64,000 bases of DNA from Papilionanthe hookeriana x Papilionanthe teres (lineage: Eukaryota; Streptophyta; Magnoliopsida; Asparagales; Orchidaceae), in the NCBI GenBank assembly GCA_022702705.1, contig CM040430.1, positions 74,775,239-74,839,238 of the forward strand. Reading direction: 5' to 3'. The first letter of the stretch is position 1. Each line of letters begins with the position of its first letter. The position numbers and the translations under genes are program-made. Under the pieces are notes generated by a model. It was given only the letters and a program-made list of their open reading frames with translations, did no database searches and was not told the DNA's origin. This document shows positions 1-10,147 of this stretch, in pieces.

Positions 1-1340
1 CAACCGATACAAATACCATCAGAACGACCGCAGCAACCACAACAGGATTACCAGCAACCCCGACCCAGCTATCAGTCATCTCAACAGTATGAACAACCAC
101 CTCGTCCGCAACGTACATTAAGGGAGCTTTTGAGCAGAGAATATCCGTTCAAGAATGAAGCAATGATCGAAAATGTTCCGTAGTCCGATGAAGACTCCGC
201 ATTTCCAATCGCCGAGCCTAAAAGACCGCAGGAAGTCAACAAGAAAGGTGATCCCAACTTTTGCCCTTACCACCGGATGCTTGGGCACAAAATGAAGATT
301 GCATTACCTTCAAAAGTTGGCTCAATGACAACCTTCGGAAAGGGAATATAACGATCCCGAAGGAGTACATGAAAGAACCCCAGAAAGGAGGTTCCGTCAA
401 TGTTGTCTCGACTGATCCCATCATTCCGATAGATCCCTATACGACTGACGATGGATGGACTACCGCTCGGACGAAGTCTTCGAAAAAGATTTTAGACAGC
501 ATCCAAGCCGCTTCGGTGCGAGCTTCAATTCAGAGTTTGAAACCCGTTGCCGGTACTATCACTTGCGATAGAAGAACCACCTCAACAGGAGACGATCGAA
601 GAGAAGAAGAAAATCGACGAAGAAGAGAGGACCGAGGCTCCTAAGGCTAGACTAGGGGCTGCTTATCCTAGGATAGTTGTTTCCGATTCGGGGAGAAATT
701 CCTCGAACCTCTCGACTCGTATGATTATCTCGCTCACTTCGGTGGGATCATATAATGATAAGGGTGATGGCGTTGGCTACGTTTTGACTGTTTCTAACGA
801 TTACGTAACTAACGATAATCCGGACGTCGATTCCGATACAAATAACAATTCTCAAATCATACACGATCTCGACGAGCAAAATAACGAAGAAGACATCCAT
901 CAAGGAGGCTACGAGAGTTCAACAAGCAACGAGTCTATCTGCGAGTTTCGAGGAGCTCCAGTCACGATAGAGTTAGAGCCTTCGTACTCGAAGCTAATCC
1001 GGAAGAGCCCGTCATTCCGATTCAAGAAGAGACACCGACAAACTCAATGTTAAACTTAGAAGAAATCACGAAGTCAACTTAAGAAGTGGAAGAGTTCTAC
1101 CTCCGAGAATGGGTCCAAAAGACAAAGGAAAGCGTGTGGTTGTTCGAGAAGAACCAACCCCTGCGGAAGAAATACCCATTCGAGAAGAGAACGAAGCACA
1201 TGAAAACAAAGTGGACTACAACGTGCTAGCCCATCTTAGGAAACTACCAGCCAAACTGAGCATCTACGACGCTCTCATCTTATCAAAAGAGATGAGAGAA
1301 GCTCTGATCAAGGCCTTACTTGATCCGGAAATTCGCTAGC
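1..1340 (+). pseudogene. gag: Gag C-terminal part with zinc knuckle, plus gag-protease linker (decayed)
   Basis: The reading frame starting at base 1 is Gln/Pro-rich, then has a zinc-knuckle-like segment of C-x2-H-x4-H-x4-C form at 262-302 (FCPYHRMLGH followed by EDC). This variant is typical of Tat-group Gag. The frame shifts at about 290, so the knuckle is read across two frames. A stop at 181-183 breaks the upstream part. Downstream, 547-1053 is acidic and low complexity. 1109-1339 holds the run NVLAHLRKLPAKLSIYDAL, a block found just before the protease in Tat/Ogre polyproteins. Gag would form the cytoplasmic particle that packages element RNA. The missing N-terminus is outside the window. 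Confidence 0.75.
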
Positions 1341-1344
1341 TCAA

Positions 1345-1920
1345 ATGGCCGGAGATTCCTTAGATGAGGTTTGCTCGTTAAAGGATCGACGAGGTGTTAC
1401 CTTCACTGGACAACGACCTACTACTGGGATGACGAGACCACAACCGACCGTTGTACATTTCGCTTACAATCGGAAAATTTACACTCTCCGAGTATTGGTG
1501 GATCCAGGAGCATCAATCAATATAATGAATCTTCGAACGCTAAGCATACTTGGAAATTGATGCCCGCGAGCTCGAAGCGGACAAAATGTTATTAAGAGGA
1601 TTCAACCGTAAAGGAGAAAGAGCCCTCGGATCAATAACACTATCGATGAAGACCGGTGACTTAGCAAAGACAACCGCAAAATTTCACATAATCGATTCGT
1701 AAACATCGTTCAACGCTCTACTCGGGCCGACCATGGATACATGAAAACAGGATGGTACCATCATCTCTACATCAGTGCATCAAATACTACGACGGAGGAG
1801 AACAATGCATCAAAGGTGACTTACAACCATTCTCCGTACATGAAATTGGAATCCACAAGGATGCAGCTTATTATGCACCACCGAAGAAAACGATCTTCTC
1901 CAGAGATACCATGACAAATG
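1345..1920 (+). pseudogene. Retroviral-type aspartic protease (decayed)
   Basis: This is the pepsin-fold protease that would cut the Gag-Pol polyprotein. The active-site motif is read at 1501-1515 as D-P-G-A-S, within LRVLVDPGASINIMNLRTL; the residue after Asp is usually Ser, Thr or Asn, so Pro is unusual. The second half of the domain (about 1690-1860) shows FHIIDS, then ALLG, then SSLHQCIKYY, matching the order of gypsy proteases. The two halves are in different frames and there is a stop after FHIIDS at about 1700. It follows gag and precedes RT, as expected. Non-functional as it stands. Confidence 0.72.
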
Positions 1921-2700
1921 AAGCAAAGAAAGTTCGGGACAACGAAGAACCTGAAATTCTAGTCCAACAGCCACTCACCACTCCCTTCCGGCGAGATGGT
2001 GAAGGTTTCTCCACAACTCGCATCCGAGGTCGAGGCCGGGGACGAGGCCGTGGTAGAGACGTTAGGACAATTGGACGAAGAAACCGACCATCAATGTTGA
2101 TTGGGAAGATAGTTCGAAGAAGAAAAAGAAATCAAACAAGAAGCAACTGACAATAAGTCGAAGAAGCCGCAATTCAAAATCCCCTCGAAGATGAGAAGAA
2201 CGAAGAATACAAATCAATGTACGAGAAGATTAACCACTATGTACATACTATGACCCTGACCCCGATCCATTCTAATAAGATCGAGGGTATGGAGGTCAAA
2301 GAGGTACGTAGCGGTGGTGCAAAACCAATCAAATTCTACCGTGGTGCTTCTTCCTCCAAAACCGAAAATAATGTACAATTCGAAGATGTCACTTTATCGA
2401 ATTAATGGAATTACCTTTCGAGTGGTACTCTCCCCGTGTTCAAAATTTAATTCAAAGTGGTTTCTTACCTCGACAGATGGACAAAAGGTCAATCTCAACA
2501 TTTTGAAAATTATGGAATAATTCCGGTCGTCCACCCAATTCGAAGCATGGTCTCGGATTCGGCACGAGTAGGCTCGGCCGACGACACCGAATTTTGCTTC
2601 GGTTGTCACTGCGAATCTAATGAAAACCGCATGGAAACTACGGACGAACTCGAAGATTTACAAATTGGAGACGCTCCACCGAATTCGAAGAAGAAATCAA
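1921..2700 (+). other. Protease-RT spacer of the Tat/Ogre-like element
   Basis: This stretch links protease to RT. It has short frames only, including an Arg/Gly-rich run at 2020-2060 (RGRGRGRGRGRDVR). At 2217-2405 a frame begins YEKINHYVHTMTLTPIHSNKIEGMEVKEV, here cut by stops further on. In Ogre elements a spliced intron lies in this position; I could not identify clear splice sites here. Nothing suggests an independent gene. Confidence 0.5.
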
Positions 2701-3770
2701 ATCTACAATAGATGAGTTAACGGAAGTTAACTTAGGTACTAACGAAGAGCCTAGACCTACCTTTGTTAGCTCCTTACTCAATAAAGAAGACTCCGAAGAA
2801 ATAATCAAGTTATTAATGGAATTTAAAGACTGTTTTGCTTGGAGCTACGATGAGATGCCAGGATTAGCTCCAGAGGTCGCAGTTCATAAGCTAGGAGTGG
2901 ATCCTACTTCCGTCCCAGTCAGACAAGGTCCCGTAAGAATGCGTCTAGAAATCGAACAACAAGTCATACCGAAGTTAAAAAGCTAATAGACGCTAAATTT
3001 GTCCGTGAAGAACAATACCCAACTTGGCTAGCCAATGTGGTACCAGCCGAAAGAAGAATGGTCGTATCGTAATTTGTGTGGATTTCGCAGATTTAAACAA
3101 GGCATGTCCAAAAGATGAATTCCCTCTACCGATCCCGAATTGATGATCGACATCGCTTCAACACATGAAATATTCTCATTCATGGATGGATCTTCGTGAT
3201 ATAACCGGATAAAAATGGCTCCGAAGATGAAAAGCTTACAAGCATTCGTAACGCCGATCGGAGTATTTTGCTACACAATGATGCCATTCGGATCGAAGAA
3301 CGCATGAGCAACCTACCAAAGAGCAATGACAAGAATTTTTGATGATCTCATCCACAATCAAGTCGAATGCTACGTGGACGATGTGGTCATCAAAAGCAAA
3401 GTAAAGGACAACCACTCGTATGATTCTGAGAATTGTTTTCGAACGATTAAGATAATTTAATCTTAAGATGAATCCCTTAAAATGCGCCTTCGGCGTCACG
3501 TCCGGAAATTCTTAGGATTCGTTGTCCGACATCGTGGAATTGAAATCGACCCGAGAAGATTAAAGCTATCTTAGAAATGCCGCCTCCCAAAACCTTAAAA
3601 CAACTACGATCTTTTCAAGGGAAGTCGGCATATCTTCGACGCTTTATCTCAAACCCGTCGGTAGGTGTCAGCCTTTCTCGGTACTAGTTAAAAAGGACGC
3701 CAAATTTATTTGGGAAGAGAAATGCCGTAAGGCCTACGAGGACATTAAACAATATTTAATGACACCTCCT
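2701..3770 (+). pseudogene. Ty3/gypsy reverse transcriptase (decayed)
   Basis: RNA-dependent DNA polymerase that would copy element RNA in the particle. Motifs in order are CFAWSYDEMPGL near 2830, the PVRQGPVRMR entry block near 2920, AKFVREEQYPTWLANVV near 2995, DFADLNKACPKDEFPLP near 3085-3135, TPIGVFCYTMMPFGSKNA near 3246-3306 and the catalytic YVDD box at 3371-3382 followed by VVIKSK. The blocks lie in different frames with stops between them. The wording of the ADLNKACPKD and YVDD blocks is typical of Tat-group RT. Thumb remnants run to about 3770. Confidence 0.85.
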
Positions 3771-4197
3771 CGTCCTAGCAGCCCCTGAGCCTCGTGTAGA
3801 CCGCCGATACTTTACACCGCGGCTTTAGACGACTCTCTCGGAGCCTCGTTAGCCTGTGTCAATGATGAGGGTAAAGAAAATGCTCTTTACTACTTAAGCC
3901 GTCGTTTGCTTCCGACGGAAGTAAGGTATCCCGCAATTGAAAAGCATTGTTCGGCCTCGATCTTCGCCGCTCAAAAGCTCGAGCACTACATGCTTTCTCA
4001 TAAGGTCAACCTAATCTCGAAGTTTAATCCATCGCAATACTTCGATGACTCGTCCAACGCTTTCCAGCGGACTTGCCGATGGTCAATGATATTATTGCAA
4101 TTCGATATAACTTTCGTGCCTCTTCGTGCCGTAAAGGGACAAGTCTTAGCAGACTTCCTTGCAAAGACACCCTTTGCCGGCGGAATCTCCTCTCAAT
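3771..4197 (+). pseudogene. Ty3-type RNase H domain (decayed)
   Basis: This domain would remove RNA from RNA:DNA hybrids. Visible blocks are DDSLGASLAC near 3829, ALYYLSRRLLPTEVRYPAIEKHC at 3881-3950, and a C-terminal stretch ending KGQVLADFLAKTP at about 4130-4170. The frame changes near 3895, so the N- and C-terminal blocks are not read together. It directly follows RT, as in all Ty3/gypsy Pol proteins. Confidence 0.75.
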
Positions 4198-4227
4198 GAC
4201 GATTTGCCGGATGAACAAATAATGAAC

Positions 4228-4790
4228 CTAGAAGACCTCGATGATCGACGTTGGGAATTATATTTCGACGGAGCATCTTCAGGTGCACAAAGACGAAAAA
4301 TCGCAAGTGATAGTGTCTCGGTAAGGCAGAATCGAGCTAATCTTTATAACACCGGAGCGGGGATGTTAAGATACTCCTACCACTGACGTAACCGTGTACA
4401 AACAACGAAGCGGAATACGAAGCCCTCATAACGGGATCGGAGTTAACCATTCAAATTGGGATAACGGACATCAACATCTACGGATTCGCAATTAATCATT
4501 CAACGGATCGCGGACAAGTATAGAATTTTAAAGCCAAGACTCGAGCAATACTTCCAAGATGCCATACAAATTGTTGAACGGATTCCAAATGTGACAATCT
4601 ACAAAATTCCCGTAAAAGAAAATGCTTTAAGCAGATGCTTTAGCCCGTCTCGCAAAAGAATTTGCCTCGTTTGCAAGATGAATCGCAGAAGTGTCGGCTC
4701 ACTGACGTCGAGTCCTATCACAGCCGACATGACACAATACACAAATCGAAAAGGAAAAAGAATCAGCTTGCAACAGATGACGTAAAAACA
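4228..4790 (+). pseudogene. Second, archaeal-type RNase H (aRH), decayed
   Basis: A second RNase H-like domain begins WELYFDGASSGA at 4252-4287. This supplies the first catalytic Asp. NNEAEYEALITGSELTI follows at 4399-4450 with the catalytic Glu region, and a tail block near 4620-4665 reads ALARLAKEFA, preceded by a frameshift. An extra RNase H between the Ty3-type RNase H and integrase is a known hallmark of the plant Tat lineage. Stops and at least two frameshifts disable it. Confidence 0.72.
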
Positions 4791-4935
4791 CGTAAGATCG
4801 AGCGACAGCCATCGATGGACTACCTACAAACAGGAAAGCTACCGGACGATAGGTCGCTAGCCCATCGGATCAAGAAAAGAACTCGTCTTACGCATTAATA
4901 AACAACACATCTGTACGTAAGGTCTTTTCGATCAA

Positions 4936-6054
4936 ATGTGGCTAAGGTGCTTAAGCGGGTCCGAGGCCCGTGAAATTGTTAAGGAGGTGCATTCGGGACT
5001 CCGTGGCGCTCACCAGCCGAGTCCGAAGATGAAAATGAAGATTAAAAGACTAGGGTACTACTCGGCCCTCGATGATGACCGACCGCATGAAAATCGCCAA
5101 GAGCTCGTCACCAATGCCAAGTGCACGGAGTGGTTCTACACCAACCTCCAAATGTGCTACATCCGACAATCGCATCGTGGCCATTCGAATGTTGGGGCAC
5201 GTGATATAGTGGGTCCAATGAACCACCATCTTCAAAGGGACATCGCTTCATTCTTGCGGCTACAGATTACTTTTCCAAGTGCGCAGGCAGCTCCACTCGT
5301 AGAAGTGAAAGCACACCACGTGCTGCGCTTTTCAAGAACCAAGTTGTCTACCATTTCGGAGTGCCGCGCAGATCATCTCGGATAATGGGTCGCATTCGAA
5401 GCACGCAAATCAACAATTTTGTCGAAGACACGTAATCGACCGGCGATATTCAACAATTTACTACCCAAGAGCAAACGGCCTCGCCGAGGCTTTTAATAAA
5501 ACTCTCGTTCAAATCTTAAAGAAAACCTTGGACGATAATAAGAGAAATTGGCACGAGAAGTTGTTAGAAGCCTTATGGGCCTACCGGACAACCTTCGTAA
5601 CTCCTACTCAAGCTACACCTTACGCTCCGGTGTATGGGTCCGAGGCAGAGGTTACCTTTAGAGGTTCGGCCTTCCTTCACTCGTAATTGCAGCTGCAAAT
5701 AAAATCACAATGTAAGAGAACGCCAAATTACGACTCGAAGAATTAGAGAGCCCGGAAGGGAAAAGACTCACAGCCGCAACAAAATTTAGAACCGTACCAA
5801 GCTAAGATGGTTCAAGCCCATGACAAACCGGGTCCGCCCAAGAACCTTCAAAGTCGGTGACTTAGTTCTCGTTCTTAAAAGACCTATTCTCGCACACCGC
5901 AAGATAGGAGGAAAATTTGAGCCCACTTGGGAAGGACCGTTTCGTGGTCGAAGCAAGTATACTCGGGAGGTTCCTACCAGCTAGTGAATTGCCGTGGAGA
6001 ACGACATATGCTTCCGATCAATGGACGATACTTGAAAAGTACTACGCTACCTGA
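4936..6054 (+). pseudogene. Integrase with C-terminal GPY/F-like region (decayed)
   Basis: This is the DDE integrase that would insert the cDNA. The N-terminal EVHSGLRGAHQ block at 4999-5030 is the zinc-binding region; its later Cys residues are scrambled. The core shows DIVGPMN at 5201-5222 (first Asp), IISDNGS near 5370-5390 (second Asp) and NGLAEAFNKTLVQILKK at 5476-5526 (Glu). The C-terminal block WEGPF then YSGGSYQLVNC and LPINGRYLKKYY, up to a TGA at 6052-6054, matches the GPY/F-type ending of this lineage. Frameshifts occur near 5240, 5390, 5660 and 5940. Confidence 0.85.
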
Positions 6055-8190
6055 TGTTTCGAAGGAATGAATTCTTCAACCCTAAGAAACACGGGCGAAG
6101 TAATTACTTATGATTGGGTCCGAACCAAAAAAAAAAAAATAATAAAATGTGTTAAAATAAATAAAATCCTGATAATAAAATTTTCCTTGTTTTCTTTTCC
6201 AAATCAAAATCTCTTACTCGATCTTATCCCGCTTCATTCTCGTTAAGTTTAAAAATATAAGAATAATAAAAAAAAAAGTCTTTAATAAACATTTTCTTAA
6301 TGTTCTTGTTCTTACTACGCCCCCCGATCCTTTTCCTTGTCTTTTCGCAGGGAAATGTCGAGCGGGCGGTCGGTCTTGAACTTTAAGAATGGCGTAAGCC
6401 TCGCACTCGATGAAAAGAGGGTGAAAGATGGAGCGATAATCGAGATCGACTCGGATTTCGCACCAGCCAGCCTACGATACGAGGAAAGTGACCGGGTCCC
6501 GGCTGATCGAGAAGAACTCGCCCGGACGTACAGATGATGAAAGTGGGTGGCCCAAGCCACCAATCCAAAGAAGAAGAAAAGAAAGACAAACATCGAAGAA
6601 GATAAGAAAATGAAGTCCGTAGTCGCTATGGCCAGAAGGCGGGCTAGTCGCCGCCGCGCCCACGTAGATTCAAGAAGTTCGAAGAGCTACTCTCACAAGC
6701 AACGCAACGAAGAAATAAGAATCGCCGTATCCGTAAGATGTTAACAAAACTAGCCGCGGACTAGCACGACGAGACAAGCTACAATGTCGCTGCATACACT
6801 TCAAGGACACCGGCTCACCAGAACCTCGAAGAAAGGAGGCCACCTCCAGGATAACAGAAAGAACCGTGGAAATCTCCGAAGATCCGAAGAAAGAAGGCTA
6901 CCACGCCAACGGATAGAACCACCCGCAATGCATGACCTTGTTGCAGAAGCAACCCCGGGGATGTCCCGACGAGCATCATCCCCGAGGAGCCGAGGTATGC
7001 GTGAGAACGCGAAGGGATTGAACCGTATATCCCACAATATGTCACCGTGCCTCGCCATCCGCGATCATTCCGAATACGAGCCGGAGAGAATGCGTAATGT
7101 TAAAAAGAAAACCTTCGAATACTTTGAAAGAATTAAAGGCAGAAGAATCAATATACTAGTAGGGCCTCGAGCTACATACGTACGTATTCTCGTAGTATGA
7201 ACAAGAAGAAATCGTGGATTGCATCCGGGATTTGAAAAGAATGGGCCGAGCGGGCCGCCTAAGGGAAAACACATACTCGAACCCCGAGATGGATGCCGTG
7301 GAAAGGAAGAATCACAATACAATGTGGATGTCGTTACAACTTCGCGGAGGACGAGAAGGGAAACCCACCGGAATACTCCGTCATGGGCAAGTGGATCCGA
7401 TGCCATTAGTCATCAAGAGAATGGTAAAGAGATTGATAACATGGAGGGTACCGCCAGCAGATTGCATACCCAATACCGCATTATCAACATCTACAAACAG
7501 AGTGACCGCATACCCCCACACATAGATCACCACGACTTCGTCGACCTTTCGCACAGCCTCTTTCCCGAACGAGTGTAACATCATGTTCGGATCCGACCTC
7601 CGGATAGCAGAGTCCGAGTGAGTTCCGAGGGCCGTTGAAGATACCTTTACCGGTAGGTTCCGTCATGATATCGAAGGGCAACCGAGCGGATATCGCTAAG
7701 CATTGCATACCAGGAGTACCAATGAAGCGGATCTCGCTACTTTCGAAGGATGGACGACAGGAAGACACCTTACCATTTCCACCGTGACCCGAGCTAGAGA
7801 GCCTCCGACCTTACGAGCCGCGAGATACATGGAAAATATCACACCTCCAATGTACATCCATACGGCATCCTTGCCAAGGATGGCTTGGAAGGTGATGTTA
7901 TCGACCATGTACCCCACTATTCGTACATGGATTTTTGACGGATGCTTCTTCGGATGGATCGACAAAGATCATACACAGATTCGTTTGAGTTTACATGGAT
8001 TGTATGAAATATATTCCGCATCAAGATGTATGATGTATCTTCTACATGATTGGAATGAAAGTGACCATGTCACATTTTTGGCCTTCACCTCTTTTGTGCA
8101 AATTGATTGGGAAACGCCATTAAAGTTAAATAAACTTCGAACAAAGAACAGAAAAGGAATAAAAAAAGAGAGAATAAAAGAAAACTTTCT
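6055..8190 (+). other. Long unassigned 3' region of the Tat/Ogre-like element
   Basis: After the integrase stop there are about 270 bases of A/T-rich spacer with A runs. From about 6330 come several unrelated-looking open stretches with fairly even base composition and codon-like texture. Examples are 6354-6537 (starts MSSGRSVLNFKNGVSL, ends in tandem TGA stops), 6547-6744 (Lys/Arg-rich, NPKKKKRKT), 6784-7200 and 7703-8194. Some Tat-group elements carry an extra open frame between integrase and the 3' LTR, and this could be its broken remnant. I recognise no domain on the plus strand. Confidence 0.45.
7696..7965 (-). pseudogene. Possible antisense protease-like fragment
   Basis: An 89-codon minus-strand frame contains YMVDNITFQAILGKDAVW followed by IGGVIFSMYLAARK. 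The pattern VD, then TF, AILG, then a short gap, IGGV and S resembles the second half of gypsy aspartic proteases, where VDIPASFNAILG is followed by a VPSSLHQ-like block. No DTG/DSG active-site half is seen upstream on this strand. If real, it is an antisense capture or an antisense gene inside the element, a situation described for some Tat relatives. The overlapping 163-codon plus-strand frame is equally open, so this stays tentative. Confidence 0.28.
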
Positions 8191-8194
8191 TTAA

Positions 8195-8580
8195 AAAAAA
8201 AATGACAAACACCAAATTCACATGAACATTAAATAAACGATAAAATAAAATTTGAATCATTAAAAGATAAACAAAATCAACATAAATGTTAAATCAAATT
8301 CTCAATCAAATTTCAAATGTGATCTTCCAAATTTCAAATCAAATCTTAAATCAAATTTCAACCGAGTTCAAACTCATCCTTCCAAATTTCAAGTTCAATC
8401 TTTCCGGACTCCAAATCTCAATCAAATGCAAGTTCAATCTTTCCGCATTCCAAATCTCTATCAAATCTCAAATTCGATCTTCCGCATCTTAAATCAAATC
8501 TCAATCGAAAATTCAAATTCAATCTCCCAAATCCGAAATCCAATCCGTTCTTTTCTCTCCCTCGTCCGGGATGGAAGCGG
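8195..8580 (+). repeat. Degenerate TCAAAT-rich low-complexity tract
   Basis: The tract is built from short variants of TCAAATCTCAAATT and TCAAATTTCAA repeated irregularly between about 8280 and 8520, on a C/A/T background almost without G. No gene. It precedes the 82-bp array and may be an older, decayed repeat region of the same 3' UTR. Confidence 0.5.
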
Positions 8581-8807
8581 TTGATTCCATCGACACGGAT
8601 CGAATCCGATGGCGAGGAATTATATCCAATCCAAACCAAAGACTTCCGATCAACTCTTTTGAATGGGATATGTGACATCTACATATTCTCTCCTAATCTA
8701 TTTCCCTCCACGAAAGTCTTTTACAACTTTCATGAAATTCTCGAAAAACCAAAATTCCACACTCTTCAAATCAACACTACAAATCTTTGCAAAATCAATT
8801 ACCAAAA

Positions 8808-9760
8808 AATTCAAATTCAAACTTTTGGGTCGAGGATTTTACGTCCAAGACCGCACCGCTTTAGGATTCTTTCCCTATCGCACCGAAATACATCAAATTC
8901 AAACTCTCGGGTCGAGGATTTTACATCAAAGACCGCACTCGCTTTAGGATTCTTTCCCTATTGCACCGAAATACATCAAATTCAAACTTTTGGGTCGAGG
9001 ATTTTACATCCAAGACCGCACCGCTTTAGGATTCTTTCCCTATCGCACCGAAATACATCAAATTCAAACTTTTGGGTCGAGGATTTTACATCCAAGACCG
9101 CATCGCTTTAGGATTCTTTCCCTATTGCACCGAAATACATCAAATTCAAACTTTTAGGTCGAGGATTTTACATCCAAGACCGCATCGCTTTAGGATTCTT
9201 TCCCTATCGCACCGAAATACATCAAATTCAAACTCTTGGGTCGAGGATTTTACATCCAAGACCGCACTCGCTTTAGGATTCTTTCCCTATCGCACCGAAA
9301 TACATCAAATTCAAACTTTTGGGTCGAGGATTTTACATCCAAGACCGCACCGCTTTAGGATTCTTTCCCTATCGCACCGAAATACATCAAATTCAAACTT
9401 TTGGGTCGAGGATTTTACATCCAAGACCGCACTCGCTTTAGGATTCTTTCCCTATCGCACCGAAACACATCAAAATCAAACTTTTGGGTCGAGGATTTTA
9501 CATCCAAGACCGCACCGCTTTAGGATTCTTTCCCTATCAGCACCGAAACACATCAAAATCAAACTTTTCGGGGTCGAGGATTTTACATCCAATACCGCAT
9601 CGCTTTAGATTCTCTTCCTATCGCAATGAAGCACACCAAATCAAACTCTCGAGGTTAAGGATTTTACATCCAATACCGCATTACTCCGAGATCTTTCCTC
9701 ATTGTAATGACTCAATCCAATCGATTCGATCTTCTTTGGGATCAAGATGTTACATCTAAA
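8808..9760 (+). repeat. 82-bp tandem repeat array in the element's 3' UTR
   Basis: The word GGGTCGAGGATTTTACAT (or a one- or two-base variant) starts at 8827, 8909, 8992, 9074, 9156, 9238, 9321, 9403, 9486 and 9571. Spacings are 82, 83, 82, 82, 82, 83, 82, 83 and 85. Two further degenerate copies follow at about 9650 and 9735. Each unit also holds CGCTTTAGGATTCTTTCCC and ACCGAAATACATCAAA. The 83-bp units have an extra T in CGCACTCGCTTTAGG. The long open frames across the array arise because the unit lacks stops in some frames; 82 is not a multiple of three, so they are not genes. Arrays between integrase and the 3' LTR are known for Tat/Ogre elements and can seed satellite DNA. Confidence 0.95.
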
Positions 9761-10122
9761 ACCTCAAAATTCCAATTTTCATTTCAAATCAAATTCCTTC
9801 AAGTTAATTCGATAAACTTCAATCTAAATCGAAACTCCAAATCGAAATCTAAACTCACACATCATAACTTAAAATGAAACAAAATGAAATCTAAATCGAA
9901 ATTCTCCCGCATCATGTGATTTGGGATTCACCTCCTTTTCCTTCCCCGACGAGAATTCGAGAATCTCCGAGCCTCGCAGAGATACTCGACACTCCCCAGC
10001 GAAGCTCTCCTACTCCGTCCTAAGTTTGTTACTTGGACATCCGTGTTGGTTTTGTTGATCGCTCGGCCAACACCAATACGCGCGGTGTGCTCCGTCACTC
10101 ACCTCACCTATCGGGGTCCATT
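9761..10122 (+). other. Post-array 3' UTR with candidate polypurine tract
   Basis: No gene is seen. The last bases before the LTR are TATCGGGGTCCATT. The minus-strand copy shows ATTGGGGGTCCATT directly next to its LTR start at 23207. This conserved G-run block is the best candidate for the plus-strand primer (polypurine tract), although it is short and impure. The tract at 9940-10020 is relatively C/G-rich, unlike the flanking AT-rich DNA. Confidence 0.4.
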
Positions 10123-10126
10123 TGTC

Positions 10127-10147
10127 GACCTCATTTTCGATGAGGTC
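10127..10147. repeat. LTR-terminal hairpin, family A copy 1
   Basis: GACCTCAT, a 5-base loop, then ATGAGGTC, four bases inside the LTR start. The same 8-bp stem is present in all four family A LTRs while the loop differs. Confidence 0.85.

Noticed and set aside
1..6054. Possible intact autonomous retrotransposon
   Set aside because: Stops and frameshifts occur in gag, protease, RT, both RNase H domains and integrase.
8581..9608. Long open frames (176-178 codons) across the 82-bp array
   Set aside because: They are repeats of the same peptide caused by a stop-free tandem unit; 82 is not a multiple of three and the frames have no start context or homology.
8808..9760. CRISPR-like array
   Set aside because: Units are directly adjacent with no unique spacers, and the context is a plant retrotransposon.
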